Counted from the first letter of the stretch, positions 1 to 5,300 are shown. The stretch: DNA of 9,817 nucleotides from CAZUCU01 sp964589635 (GCA_964589635.1 CAZPRI010000023.1:1-9817); one strand, 5' to 3'. Program-made: numbers and translations. Notes: generated from the sequence alone by a model not told the origin.

Positions 1-211
1 ACGTTGAGTGTTCGAATTCGACACTTAATTTAATGGTTGATATCACGTTTGACGTGATGAACAATTAATAGAATGTTCTAAAATACTATTTGGACAGGAA
101 GGAAAGACTCCTTATTAAATTGAAATAAACGGGACAAGATAGAGAATGTTATTTACTTCGAGTAAAATCGAAAGTTTGTACAAATATAAATAATCTAAAT
201 TTTTGAATATC
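1..211 (+). ncRNA. Hairpin-rich 3' part of an unidentified transcript
   Basis: No convincing ORF is present. Several small stem-loops follow one another: 7-25 (AGTGT with ACACT, a bulge, then CG/CG and loop AATT), 42-58 (ATCACGT/ACGTGAT, loop TTG), 75-95 (GTTC-TA-AAAT pairing ATTT-GGAC) and 99-113 (AAGGA/TCCTT). The run ends at the terminator that begins at 212. This looks like the tail of a structured RNA or a long 3' UTR whose body lies left of the window. I compared it by eye with RNase P, tmRNA, SRP and rRNA 3' ends and saw none of their conserved motifs. Small hairpins arise easily in AT-rich DNA, so confidence is low. Confidence 0.25.
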
Positions 212-248
212 GAAAAAGCCGCACTCAAAGGGTGTGGCTTTTTCTTTT
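212..248 (+). terminator. Rho-independent terminator
   Basis: A 13-bp stem (212-224 with 232-244, one G-T pair) closes a 7-nt loop. The GC-rich top of the stem is followed by CTTTTTC and TTTT on the plus strand. It ends whatever transcript enters from the left edge. Its base (GAAAAAGC) resembles the terminators at 5301 and 7589. Confidence 0.8.
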
Positions 249-249
249 A

Positions 250-280
250 ATATATAAAAAGGGCACGCTTTCGCGTGCCC
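250..280 (-). terminator. Minus-strand rho-independent terminator
   Basis: GGGCACGC (261-268) pairs perfectly with GCGTGCCC (273-280) around loop TTTC. Read on the minus strand the hairpin is followed by TTTTTATATATT, a proper U tract; on the plus strand no T run follows. It therefore terminates transcription coming from the right, although no minus-strand gene is recognisable in 281-830. With the plus-strand terminator just upstream it forms a back-to-back pair. Confidence 0.6.
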
Positions 281-387
281 CAATAAATCACAAAAAGACG
301 TGATTCAGTCTTTTAATTATCAATATCCAAGGTCCAACCTTGGAATAGACCTAAGAATAAACGTTTTATGGCTTTTTCAAACACATA

Positions 388-415
388 TTGACAAATCTGT
401 CAAATTTGTTACAAT
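388..415 (+). promoter_or_regulatory. Sigma70-type promoter TTGACA-N16-TACAAT
   Basis: A consensus -35 box TTGACA (388-393) is separated by 16 nt from TACAAT (410-415), a five-of-six match to the -10 consensus. Initiation would fall near 422. The -35 box is also one arm of a small inverted repeat, TTGACA-AATC-TGTCAA (388-403), so it could double as a protein-binding site. The only things downstream before the 734-766 terminator are hairpin-rich sequence and a dubious ORF. Confidence 0.55.
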
Positions 416-493
416 TCACTTTGAAATGCTCCCTACACGTACTCCAAGCAAAAGGCCTGAAATATCATGCCGAAAACCACTTTCAACCGAATA

Positions 494-518
494 TCTTGAT
501 CGAGCAATTCGATCAAGA
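494..518. repeat. Inverted repeat, 10-bp stem
   Basis: TCTTGATCGA (494-503) is the perfect reverse complement of TCGATCAAGA (509-518), with loop GCAAT. It lies inside the candidate RNA and is its most stable central hairpin. As DNA it could also be a dimeric protein site. Confidence 0.6.
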
Positions 519-630
519 AATTCAAGAAATTGGGTCCTTGAAAGAGGGTTTCCAATCCTGATGAAGGTTATCTTCGTGACATTAGTCATCTTCGGCGTTG
601 TCTTTTTTGCTTTGTCGAGAGGATGAAGTT

Positions 631-666
631 TCTCCGGACCTTCGCGGAGACTCGAGTTGAGTCTCC
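631..666 (+). other. Mutually exclusive hairpins (switch-like)
   Basis: Segment CGGAGACTC (645-653) can pair upstream with TCTCCG (631-636) or downstream with GAGTCTCC (659-666, perfect 8 bp). The two pairings share 646-650, so only one can form at a time. This three-segment arrangement is typical of attenuators, but here it precedes no ORF before the terminator at 734-766. Confidence 0.4.
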
Positions 667-733
667 AAGCGTCATCACTTTGGTGACTTCAGTGGTCTAC
701 ACTATTTACTTAGTGGCGACCTTATAAAATTTT

Positions 734-768
734 AACCCCTGAAAAGTTTTACTTTTCAGGGGTTTCTC
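734..768 (+). terminator. Strong hairpin terminator
   Basis: A perfect 13-bp stem, AACCCCTGAAAAG (734-746) with CTTTTCAGGGGTT (752-764), has loop TTTTA and is followed by TTTCTC on the plus strand. The minus-strand side has TTAAAATTTT after the stem, so it may work in both directions. It separates the candidate RNA from the tRNA gene. Confidence 0.7.
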
Positions 769-831
769 AATTTAAAATTAGGGCTTTATTTTTATGTATT
801 TTTTTGGTATATTTGCTTCTACTCAAGGTAT

Positions 832-908
832 GCGAGTGTAGCTCAGATGGTTAGAGCGCGTCACTGATAATGACGAGGTCCCAGGTTCGATTCCTGGCAT
901 TCGCACCA
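832..908 (+). tRNA. tRNA-Ile (anticodon GAT), CCA encoded
   Basis: A full 77-nt cloverleaf is visible: acceptor GCGAGTG pairs with CATTCGC (one G-U), D arm GCTC/GAGC, anticodon stem CGTCA/TGACG around CTGATAA, T arm CCAGG/CCTGG around TTCGATT, discriminator A905 and an encoded CCA at 906-908. The anticodon is GAT at 866-868, read as GAU for isoleucine codons AUC and AUU. All arms are intact, so this is a functional copy. Two decayed copies follow directly. Confidence 0.95.
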
Positions 909-1011
909 ATTAATCGGCTCAGATGGTTCGAGCGGAGAAACTGTTTCCAAAACAATGTCTCCTAATAATGAAGAGGTCGAAGGGAAATTCCTAGCATTCG
1001 CACCAATTAAT
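890..1011 (+). repeat. 25-bp direct repeat of the tRNA 3' end
   Basis: Positions 890-914 and 987-1011 are 25-mers differing at one base (CTGGC versus CTAGC). Each covers the T-stem 3' half, the acceptor 3' strand, CCA and an AATTAAT tail. A repeated tRNA 3' end is also how integrase attachment sites look, but only 72 bp lie between the copies and they still resemble tRNA, so tandem duplication is the simpler reading. Confidence 0.8.
909..1005 (+). pseudogene. Decayed tandem copy of tRNA-Ile
   Basis: This 97-nt stretch repeats the neighbouring tRNA in order: GCTCAGATGG (917-926, identical to 841-850), AATAATGAAGAGGTC near 964-978 (like 866-880), and the tRNA 3' end with encoded CCA at 1003-1005. 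The 5' acceptor strand is lost, T-stem pairing is broken, and the anticodon region is replaced by an insert that folds on itself (GGAGA 934-938 with TCTCC 958-962, and TGTTT 942-946 with AAACA 950-954). It cannot form a cloverleaf, so it is a pseudo-tRNA made by tandem duplication and decay. Confidence 0.75.
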
Positions 1012-1046
1012 TAACTCAGATGATTGTGGAGCTAATAGTTTCCGCA
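1006..1046 (+). pseudogene. Second, shorter tRNA-Ile remnant
   Basis: After the second CCA the sequence again runs ATTAATTAACTCAGATGATT then GGAGC and TAGTTTCC, matching the start of the previous copy (ATTAATCGGCTCAGATGGTT, GAGC, GGAG, TGTTTCC). Only the D-arm half and part of the insert remain. Sharing the insert motif with copy 2 suggests copy 3 arose from copy 2 rather than from the intact tRNA. Confidence 0.5.
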
Positions 1047-1055
1047 TGATATACT
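1047..1055 (+). promoter_or_regulatory. Extended -10 (TGaTATACT), near-leaderless start
   Basis: TGA-TATACT ends at 1055 and the ATG of the next gene begins at 1062, so initiation would fall on or beside the start codon. No good -35 box is visible. Confidence 0.5.
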
Positions 1056-1061
1056 TTTTAT

Positions 1062-1283
1062 ATGAAAAAAGTGTGTAGATTTATAATAACTTTATTTATC
1101 GTCTCTTCTATTTTTATCTTGGTTGTCCCTGTTTTGGGTATGTTCAGCTACAGTCAACCCACATATCTCGAAAGTCTATCTAGTCTAGTAGTTTTTGTAT
1201 CACAAAATCCTATTATTCTTTTTATGAGCCCAATTACAGTAATTATTCTTGTGATCACTTCTGTAATTACTTTTAAAAAATAA
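1062..1283 (+). CDS. Small two-helix membrane protein, unknown
   Basis: The 73-residue product has a basic N-terminus (MKKVCR), a hydrophobic helix at about residues 7-28, a short polar loop (SYSQPTYLESLSS) and a second hydrophobic stretch at about 40-70 that ends FKK. It is probably a small integral membrane protein with both ends inside. The ATG at 1062 is supported by the extended -10 box six nt upstream; there is no Shine-Dalgarno sequence. I do not recognise a family. It converges on the RluF-type gene with an 11-nt gap between stop codons. The promoter placement and the clean hydrophobic pattern argue for a real gene, but at this length it could be chance. Confidence 0.5.
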   Translation: MKKVCRFIITLFIVSSIFILVVPVLGMFSYSQPTYLESLSSLVVFVSQNPIILFMSPITVIILVITSVITFKK

Positions 1284-1299
1284 GAACACCTTTTTTAAA
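1272..1299. terminator. AT-only inverted repeat between convergent stops
   Basis: TTTAAAAAA (1272-1280) and TTTTTTAAA (1291-1299) are perfect 9-bp complements around a 10-nt loop that contains the TAA of the upstream gene. The minus-strand stop (1295-1297) is in the other arm. The stem has no G or C, so it is at best a weak bidirectional terminator. Confidence 0.3.
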
Positions 1300-2011
1300 T
1301 AAGACCCGTCTCTTTAAGTAGTTCAAATTTAGTTTTTGGATTAAGTTCTCGAAGTTCTCCAGAAACCATTGAACCAAGTGTAAGGTTCATTATCCGTGTT
1401 CTTTTCAATACTCGAACCTGATATCCAAGAGCGGCACACATTCTTCTAATTTGATGCTTTTTACCTTCTGTAAGGATGATTTTAAATGCCTTTGTTCCAG
1501 TAATTTCAACTTTACAGGGTTTTGTAAGATATTCTTCAATTCGTACACCTTTTTCCATTTTTGTTTTGAATGATGGTTTTAAATCTTTATCAACTCGAAC
1601 TCTATATTCCTTTTCATGCTCATGTTTGGGATTCAAAATTCTATCAACGATTCGTGTATCATTTGTTAAAAACATTAAACCTTCTGATGCTTTATCAAGT
1701 CTTCCAATAGGGTGGAGACCTTTAGCCTTTGGGCAGACATCTTCAATTGTTTTTTCGTCTCTTTGAGGGTTATGAGAAACAATTCCTTTGGGTTTATAAA
1801 AAAGTGAATAGCGGAAACTATTTTTTTTCTCTTCTATAAAATCTGCAATCTCGACTTTGTCATTACTATTTACTTTTTGACCAAGCACTGCAATTTCTCC
1901 GTTTATTTTCACTAAACCATCTGCAATGAATTTATCTGCCTGTCTTCGAGAACAGAGGTTATTTAGGTACAGAAACCTGTTTATTCTAATGGGGTATTCT
2001 ATGTTTTCCAT
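1295..2011 (-). CDS. rluF: 23S rRNA pseudouridine synthase, RluF/RsuA family
   Basis: The 238-residue protein isomerises a specific uridine in rRNA to pseudouridine. An S4 RNA-binding domain spans about residues 7-60 (INRFLYLNNLCSRRQADKFI) and the catalytic domain follows. Motif GRLDKASEGLMFLTND at 103-118 carries the catalytic Asp106; HEKEYRVRVDK (132-142), GKKHQIRRM (183-191) and RTRIMNLTLG (204-213) are the other family blocks. HEKEYxVxVDK and RTRIMN resemble RluF (23S U2604) more than RsuA or RluB, so RluF is the best sub-family guess and target specificity is inferred. The ATG is followed directly by the S4 domain. No Shine-Dalgarno is seen; a weak TTGATT-N17-TATGCA promoter lies at 2036-2064 on this strand. 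Confidence 0.87.
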   Translation of the reverse strand: MENIEYPIRINRFLYLNNLCSRRQADKFIADGLVKINGEIAVLGQKVNSNDKVEIADFIEEKKNSFRYSLFYKPKGIVSHNPQRDEKTIEDVCPKAKGLHPIGRLDKASEGLMFLTNDTRIVDRILNPKHEHEKEYRVRVDKDLKPSFKTKMEKGVRIEEYLTKPCKVEITGTKAFKIILTEGKKHQIRRMCAALGYQVRVLKRTRIMNLTLGSMVSGELRELNPKTKFELLKETGLI

Positions 2012-2112
2012 GTCTTGACAAAGGTAACATATTTTTGCATAAAAAACAATGTTGTTTTAATCAAATTTATGGGTCAATCAGGATACTAATTTCTAGCAGA
2101 TAGACCCAGAAA

Positions 2113-2210
2113 TTCCTTTCTCTTATCATCCACGTCGTCCCGAAAATTCATCTCCACCTCCACCCGCACGTCGTCCCGGAAATTCGTTTACAGAATTGTT
2201 CGGGATCCAG
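2113..2210 (+). repeat. Left palindromic element with internal duplication
   Basis: A 20-bp sequence starting CACGTCGTCCCG occurs twice, at 2131-2150 and 2167-2186, with two mismatches and a 36-bp period. The second copy is the 5' arm of a hairpin at 2173-2206: TCCCGGAAATTC pairs with GAATTGTTCGGGA, about 13 pairs with two G-T pairs and one bulge, loop GTTTACA. The first copy has lost its 3' arm. The stretch is much richer in G and C than its surroundings, which marks it as foreign to the local base composition. Confidence 0.7.
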
Positions 2211-2237
2211 GGCCTACAACTCATAGTAAAGATCTTT

Positions 2238-2501
2238 TCATAAAGGATTCATTTTTTCTATTAAAAGAAGTTTCCACTGTCTTCTCCATCTTTTTATACT
2301 TCGCTCTCTTTTAGATGCTGATTCTAGACTCTCATGCATCTCATAATATACTAATTTATTTAAATTATATTTAGACGAAAAGTCTCCTAATAATTTATTT
2401 TTATGTTGATGGGTGCGTTTTTGTAAATTAGTAGTTGAGCCAGTATATAAAGTTTCGTTTCTTTTATTTGTAATTATGTAAACATAAGAATTTTCTTTCA
2501 T
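2238..2501 (-). CDS. GIY-YIG nuclease domain protein (YhbQ/UPF0213-like)
   Basis: The 87-residue protein is a stand-alone GIY-YIG endonuclease domain, a fold that cuts DNA with a tyrosine, an arginine and a metal-binding glutamate. The two halves of the signature are YVYIITN (6-12) and LYTGSTT (18-24), followed by LQKRTHQHK (26-34) with the conserved Arg, and a C-terminal block KRERSIKRWRRQWKLLLIEKMNP (64-86) holding the conserved Glu and the basic helix. It has no extra DNA-binding domain, as usual for this small family, whose physiological role is poorly known. It sits alone on its strand between inverted palindromic repeats. An extended -10 (TGtTATAAA) ends 7 nt before the ATG, so the mRNA is probably leaderless. 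The stop is TGA. Confidence 0.88.
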   Translation of the reverse strand: MKENSYVYIITNKRNETLYTGSTTNLQKRTHQHKNKLLGDFSSKYNLNKLVYYEMHESLESASKRERSIKRWRRQWKLLLIEKMNPL

Positions 2502-2508
2502 TAAATGA

Positions 2509-2517
2509 TTTATAACA
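2509..2517 (-). promoter_or_regulatory. Extended -10 for the GIY-YIG gene
   Basis: On the minus strand TGT-TATAAA (2517 to 2509) lies 7 nt upstream of the ATG at 2501. The box is inside the cassette, so the gene carries its own promoter wherever the cassette goes. No clear -35 is visible. Confidence 0.5.
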
Positions 2518-2554
2518 TTTGTAGATAAACAAATGATAATTTTATTTTAAAGAT

Positions 2555-2623
2555 CTGGATCCCGGATCACTGTGACCTTAACAATTTGGCCTACAGGTCC
2601 GGGAAGACGCAGATAGAAAGGAA
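2555..2623 (-). repeat. Right palindromic element, inverted copy
   Basis: TCCCGGA (2560-2566) pairs perfectly with TCCGGGA (2598-2604), and the stem continues with CTGT/ACAG (2570-2573, 2593-2596) and CC/GG (2576-2577, 2588-2589). Read on the minus strand it starts TTCCTTTCTATCTGCGTC and ends CGGGATCCAG, the same order as the left element on the plus strand, so the two copies point inward. The loop sequence differs from the left copy, so the arms are conserved and the middle is not. It also lies just downstream of the murB stop and may help terminate that transcript. Confidence 0.7.
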
Positions 2624-2648
2624 GATAGTCGAATGATATTATTATTTT

Positions 2649-3665
2649 TTACTCAAAAATAGTAGGTTCCACCTCCAGATCGATTCCAAAATGAGTAGAA
2701 ACTTCTTTCTGTATTTCTGAAATTACTTTTTGTAATTCCTTAAAATCTGCCTCTCCAGTATTTATTAAGACTAGCTTATTTTTTGGATTAAATTTTATAT
2801 TTTCTGTCTCAATTTTTTTGTATTCAATATTTTCAATTAACCATCCTGCGTAAAGTTTAAAAGTATTCTGGTCTATTTGATAACGGGGAATTGATGGATA
2901 TTTTTTAATAATACTTTCGAGAAGTGAAATATCAATAAAAGGATTTTTGAAAAAAGATCCACAGTTTGGTTGTTCCCATGGGTTTGGCAACTTATCCTCT
3001 CTTATTTCCCAAACAGCATTCCTGATTTGTCGTGCTGAAGGTTTGTTTTGTCCAATAAAATAAAGTTTCAAATCTTTGTATTGCGGGTCCTCAGCAGGAG
3101 TCTTTTTTAATTCCAGAGTAATTTTTTTGATGATGTATCTGTTAGGATACTCTTTAAAGATAGAAGTTCTGTAATCAAAATTGCAGTCTTGAATCCCGAG
3201 AATTACAAAATCCTTAGTATCTCTATCAAATGCGTGAACATTTACAAGGATGTCAGAAATCTCTCTTCCGTATGCTCCAATATTTTGAATCGGTGCTGCA
3301 CCGACTGTTCCCGGAATTCCAGATAATAATTCTAAACCAGAGTATTTATTTTTTACTGACCACTCAACAAACTCGTCCCAATTTTCTCCTGCACCAACTT
3401 CGATTAATGAACTCGTGTCAAAATCTTGCATAACTCTCTTTCCTTCGATCTTCATTAATCCAATTATGTAGTCCGTTTTCCCGTCTTTAAAAATTGAGTT
3501 TGTTCCATCTCCCAAAATAATAAGAGGCAGTCTCTCTTCTTGAGAGAGGTGGTGTGCTTTCCGTATATCGTCATCGCTGTATATTTCTAAAACTTGATTA
3601 GCTTCACCTCCAATTCTGAAAGAACAGAGATCCTTCAGGTTTTTATTTTCCACAATCTTAATCAT
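2649..3665 (-). CDS. murB: UDP-N-acetylmuramate dehydrogenase (MurB, type I)
   Basis: The 338-residue flavoenzyme reduces UDP-GlcNAc-enolpyruvate to UDP-MurNAc with NADPH, the second committed step of peptidoglycan precursor synthesis in the cytosol. FAD-binding motifs are FRIGGEANQV near the N-terminus, GDGTNS (52-57) and GIPGTVGAAPIQNIGAYG (116-133). YRTSIFK (165-171), GSFFKNP (236-242, proton-donor Ser237), AGWLIE (273-278) and the C-terminal Glu near 333 (LEVEP) are all present. Length and the SPIQNIGAYG-like block match E. coli-type MurB. I chose the ATG at 3665, not the upstream TTG at 3701: the TTG falls inside a -35 box, and TTGACA-N18-TATGAT ends six nt before this ATG. It diverges from pyk. 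Confidence 0.93.
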   Translation of the reverse strand: MIKIVENKNLKDLCSFRIGGEANQVLEIYSDDDIRKAHHLSQEERLPLIILGDGTNSIFKDGKTDYIIGLMKIEGKRVMQDFDTSSLIEVGAGENWDEFVEWSVKNKYSGLELLSGIPGTVGAAPIQNIGAYGREISDILVNVHAFDRDTKDFVILGIQDCNFDYRTSIFKEYPNRYIIKKITLELKKTPAEDPQYKDLKLYFIGQNKPSARQIRNAVWEIREDKLPNPWEQPNCGSFFKNPFIDISLLESIIKKYPSIPRYQIDQNTFKLYAGWLIENIEYKKIETENIKFNPKNKLVLINTGEADFKELQKVISEIQKEVSTHFGIDLEVEPTIFE

Positions 3666-3671
3666 TGGTAT

Positions 3672-3701
3672 ATCATATGTGAAATAAGTACTTAATGTCA
3701 A
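3672..3701 (-). promoter_or_regulatory. murB promoter TTGACA-N18-TATGAT
   Basis: On the minus strand the consensus -35 TTGACA (3701-3696) and TATGAT (3677-3672, five of six) are 18 nt apart. Six nt separate the -10 from the ATG, so initiation falls at the start codon. This fixes the murB start and rules out the TTG at 3701. Confidence 0.6.
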
Positions 3702-3795
3702 AGAAGACTAAGGATATTTTGAGATTGTTAAACCAGTCATAATTAAGTTTTAATTTTGTAATTGTATCTAAAATTTCCAATATACTGCTTTTGCT

Positions 3796-3823
3796 TTGAA
3801 AAACATCATTATTTTGATACACT
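3796..3823 (+). promoter_or_regulatory. pyk promoter TTGAAA-N16-TGaTACACT
   Basis: TTGAAA (3796-3801) is followed after 16 nt by TACACT (3818-3823) with TGA just before it (3815-3817), an extended -10. Initiation near 3830 would leave a short AT-rich leader of about 23 nt without a Shine-Dalgarno sequence. A second possible -10, TATACT, is at 3781-3786. Confidence 0.45.
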
Positions 3824-3852
3824 ATGCACCATTATTTTTTAATTTTATATAA

Positions 3853-5280
3853 ATGCAAATACCAACGAAAAGAACTAAGATTGTTGCGACAATTGGACCA
3901 GCAACATCATCACAAGACATGTTTGAAAAAATGTTAAAGACAGGTCTAAATGTTGCCAGACTAAATTTCTCTCACGGAGACTTCGCTGAGCACCAAGAAA
4001 AAGTAGATAACGGTAAGTTCGCTTCTGAAAAAACAGGACTTCCTATTGCATTTCTACAGGACCTTGGTGGACCAAAAATTAGAATTGGAGAATTTGCTAC
4101 TGAGTCAGGAAGAATAAAGATTAAGAAAGGACAGACTTTTACTCTTACAACAAAGGCAATAAAGGGAGATGAGACTATTGTTCATGTTAATTACAAAAAG
4201 CTTACAAAAGAAATTAAAGTTGGTCACACAGTTATGCTTGATGACGGGAAGAAAAGACTTACTGTAAAAAAAGTGGATGGAGATAATATTATTTGTAAAG
4301 TTGAAGTAGGAGGGGAGCTGAAAGGGAGAAGGGGGGTTAATCTGCCAGATACTGATATTTCAATTTCATCACTCACACCAAAAGATAAAAAAGATCTTAA
4401 GTTTGGTTTAGATAATAATATTGATTTCTTTGCACTTTCATTTGTAAGAAGGCCAAAGGATGTTCTTGATCTTAGAAAAATTCTGAATACTACGAAATCA
4501 AAAGCACACATTATTTCAAAAATTGAGACACCACAAGCTGTAGAAAATATCGATGAAATCATTCGAATTTCTGATGGAATTATGGTTGCTCGAGGAGATC
4601 TTGCTGTTGAGGTTCCAGCAGAAGAGGTGCCACTTATTCAAAAAATGATCATCAAGAAATGTAATGAAGCAGGAAAGCCTGTTATTACAGCAACACAAAT
4701 GCTTGAATCAATGATTAATTCACCTGTTCCGACGCGAGCTGAAGTTTCTGATGTTGCGAACGCAATTCTTGATGGTACCGATGCTATTATGCTTTCCGAA
4801 GAAACCACTCTTGGAGATTTTCCTCTTGAGGCAGTAGGACTTATGACTAGGGTTGCGGAGCATGTTGAAAAAGATCTAATAAAAGAGGTGTTTTATAAAG
4901 ATGGCGTTAAGGAAAAATTAAGTATTGCAGAATCTACAACATTGAGTTCTGTTAAAAACGCAATGAGACTTGATGCAAAATATATTATCTCAATTACATC
5001 TTCTGGATTTAATGCTCGATTTATTTCTAGACATAGACCAACTAAGCCTGTAATTGTCTTAACTACAAGTAAGGTTACATATCAACAAATCCAATTAAGT
5101 TGGGGGTGTTTCCCAATTCTTATCGATGAACATAAATCATTACGAGATACCAGTGTATTGATTAGGGAGGTTCTTACAAAAGAAAAATTAGCTAAAAAGG
5201 GTGATAGAATCGTTGTCTCAACATCTGTACCGTTTGGAGAAATTCATGAACCAAACTTGATGTTCGTGGAGACTATTTAA
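3853..5280 (+). CDS. pyk: Pyruvate kinase
   Basis: The 475-residue enzyme transfers phosphate from phosphoenolpyruvate to ADP, giving pyruvate and ATP, the last step of glycolysis. The N-terminal barrel half opens with RTKIVATIGPAT (7-18) and LNVARLNFSHG (32-42); the B domain lies at about 73-168. The catalytic loop ISKIETPQAV (221-230) has Lys223 and metal ligand Glu225, followed by MVARGDLAVEVP (244-255) with Asp249 and the TATQMLESM block (279-287). The regulatory C-domain occupies roughly 355-475. Length is normal for bacterial Pyk. The usual LDTKGPEIR is LQDLGGPKIR here (68-77), a variant form. It is monocistronic: own promoter, strong terminator 21 nt after the stop. No Shine-Dalgarno precedes the ATG. 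Confidence 0.96.
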   Translation: MQIPTKRTKIVATIGPATSSQDMFEKMLKTGLNVARLNFSHGDFAEHQEKVDNGKFASEKTGLPIAFLQDLGGPKIRIGEFATESGRIKIKKGQTFTLTTKAIKGDETIVHVNYKKLTKEIKVGHTVMLDDGKKRLTVKKVDGDNIICKVEVGGELKGRRGVNLPDTDISISSLTPKDKKDLKFGLDNNIDFFALSFVRRPKDVLDLRKILNTTKSKAHIISKIETPQAVENIDEIIRISDGIMVARGDLAVEVPAEEVPLIQKMIIKKCNEAGKPVITATQMLESMINSPVPTRAEVSDVANAILDGTDAIMLSEETTLGDFPLEAVGLMTRVAEHVEKDLIKEVFYKDGVKEKLSIAESTTLSSVKNAMRLDAKYIISITSSGFNARFISRHRPTKPVIVLTTSKVTYQQIQLSWGCFPILIDEHKSLRDTSVLIREVLTKEKLAKKGDRIVVSTSVPFGEIHEPNLMFVETI

Positions 5281-5300
5281 TTAGATTCCTGAGATTCATG

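Larger units (their letters stand above)
422..733 (+). ncRNA. Candidate structured non-coding RNA, family unknown
   Basis: This stretch lies between the promoter at 388-415 and the strong terminator at 734-766, which would give a transcript of about 345 nt. It contains a 10-bp stem at 494-518 (loop GCAAT), a perfect 8-bp stem at 646-666 (GGAGACTC/GAGTCTCC), TCTCCG/CGGAGA at 631-650, TCAC/GTGA at 675-686, and a 9-bp stem with a 2x2 internal loop at 694-721 (GGTC..CACTA / TAGTG..GACC). The length would suit RNase P RNA or tmRNA, but I find neither the RNase P GAGGAAAGTCC/ACAGAA motifs nor a tmRNA tRNA-like end. The only ORF across it (GTG at 300, stop at 626) has no family resemblance. The call rests on promoter, terminator and stems only. 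Confidence 0.35.
2113..2623. mobile_element. Palindrome-bounded GIY-YIG cassette (candidate)
   Basis: A GIY-YIG nuclease gene lies between two inverted copies of one GC-rich element. The outer ends match: TTCCTTTCT (2113-2121) and its complement AGAAAGGAA (2615-2623), then, apart from a 6-nt indel and three mismatches, ATC..CGTC.TCCCG on the left (to 2142) and the complement on the right (from 2600). Inner ends match too: CGGGATCCAG (2201-2210) and CTGGATCCCG (2555-2564), a perfect 10-bp inverted repeat. Each flank also folds as a long hairpin. The layout parallels REP palindromes around RAYT transposase genes, but with a GIY-YIG enzyme. No target-site duplication was found and no second copy lies in the window, so mobility is inferred. 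Confidence 0.5.

Noticed and set aside
300..626. 108-codon GTG-start ORF (or 66 codons from the ATG at 427) ending in a hydrophobic stretch
   Set aside because: No family features, composition unlike the neighbouring genes, no ribosome site, and it spans a promoter and a 10-bp inverted repeat. More likely open by chance in a non-coding RNA, though the near-leaderless ATG at 427 leaves a small possibility.
586..675. Minus-strand 29-aa very basic ORF (MTLGDSTRVSAKVRR...)
   Set aside because: Too short, no homology recognised, and its start lies in hairpin sequence. The arginine-rich product simply reflects the GC-rich stems.
890..1011. attL/attR pair of an integrated element
   Set aside because: The space between the 25-mers is only 72 bp and itself resembles the tRNA, so tandem duplication explains it better; kept as an alternative in the findings.
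2131..2186. Possible mini CRISPR array
   Set aside because: Only two imperfect 20-bp repeats with a 16-bp spacer and no cas genes; they are arms of a palindromic element.
2126..2224. Minus-strand 32-aa ORF directly after the GIY-YIG gene, with a repeated EF-x-GRR motif
   Set aside because: It is a read-through of the palindromic repeat; the protein repeat follows from the 36-bp DNA period. No start signal is seen.
2238..2240. TGA recoded as glycine or tryptophan (as in some CPR lineages)
   Set aside because: TGA ends the GIY-YIG and 208-aa genes at natural family or terminator positions, so the standard stop meaning fits.
2588..2620. SRP RNA-like core (CAGGTCCGGGAAGACGCAG)
   Set aside because: It resembles the SRP domain IV loop only superficially; the sequence is the arm of the right palindromic element and lacks the flanking SRP helix.
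3666..3701. Upstream TTG start for murB adding 12 residues
   Set aside because: The TTG lies in the TTGACA -35 box, and the promoter points to the ATG at 3665. The extra residues do not look like MurB.
4224..4698. Minus-strand ORFs inside pyk, and other antisense ORFs at 1476-1766, 3230-3433, 5900-6121, 6612-6806, 7649-8008, 8026-8301, 8569-8775 and 8895-9107
   Set aside because: All are shadows of well-supported genes or control regions on the other strand, with no domain features of their own.
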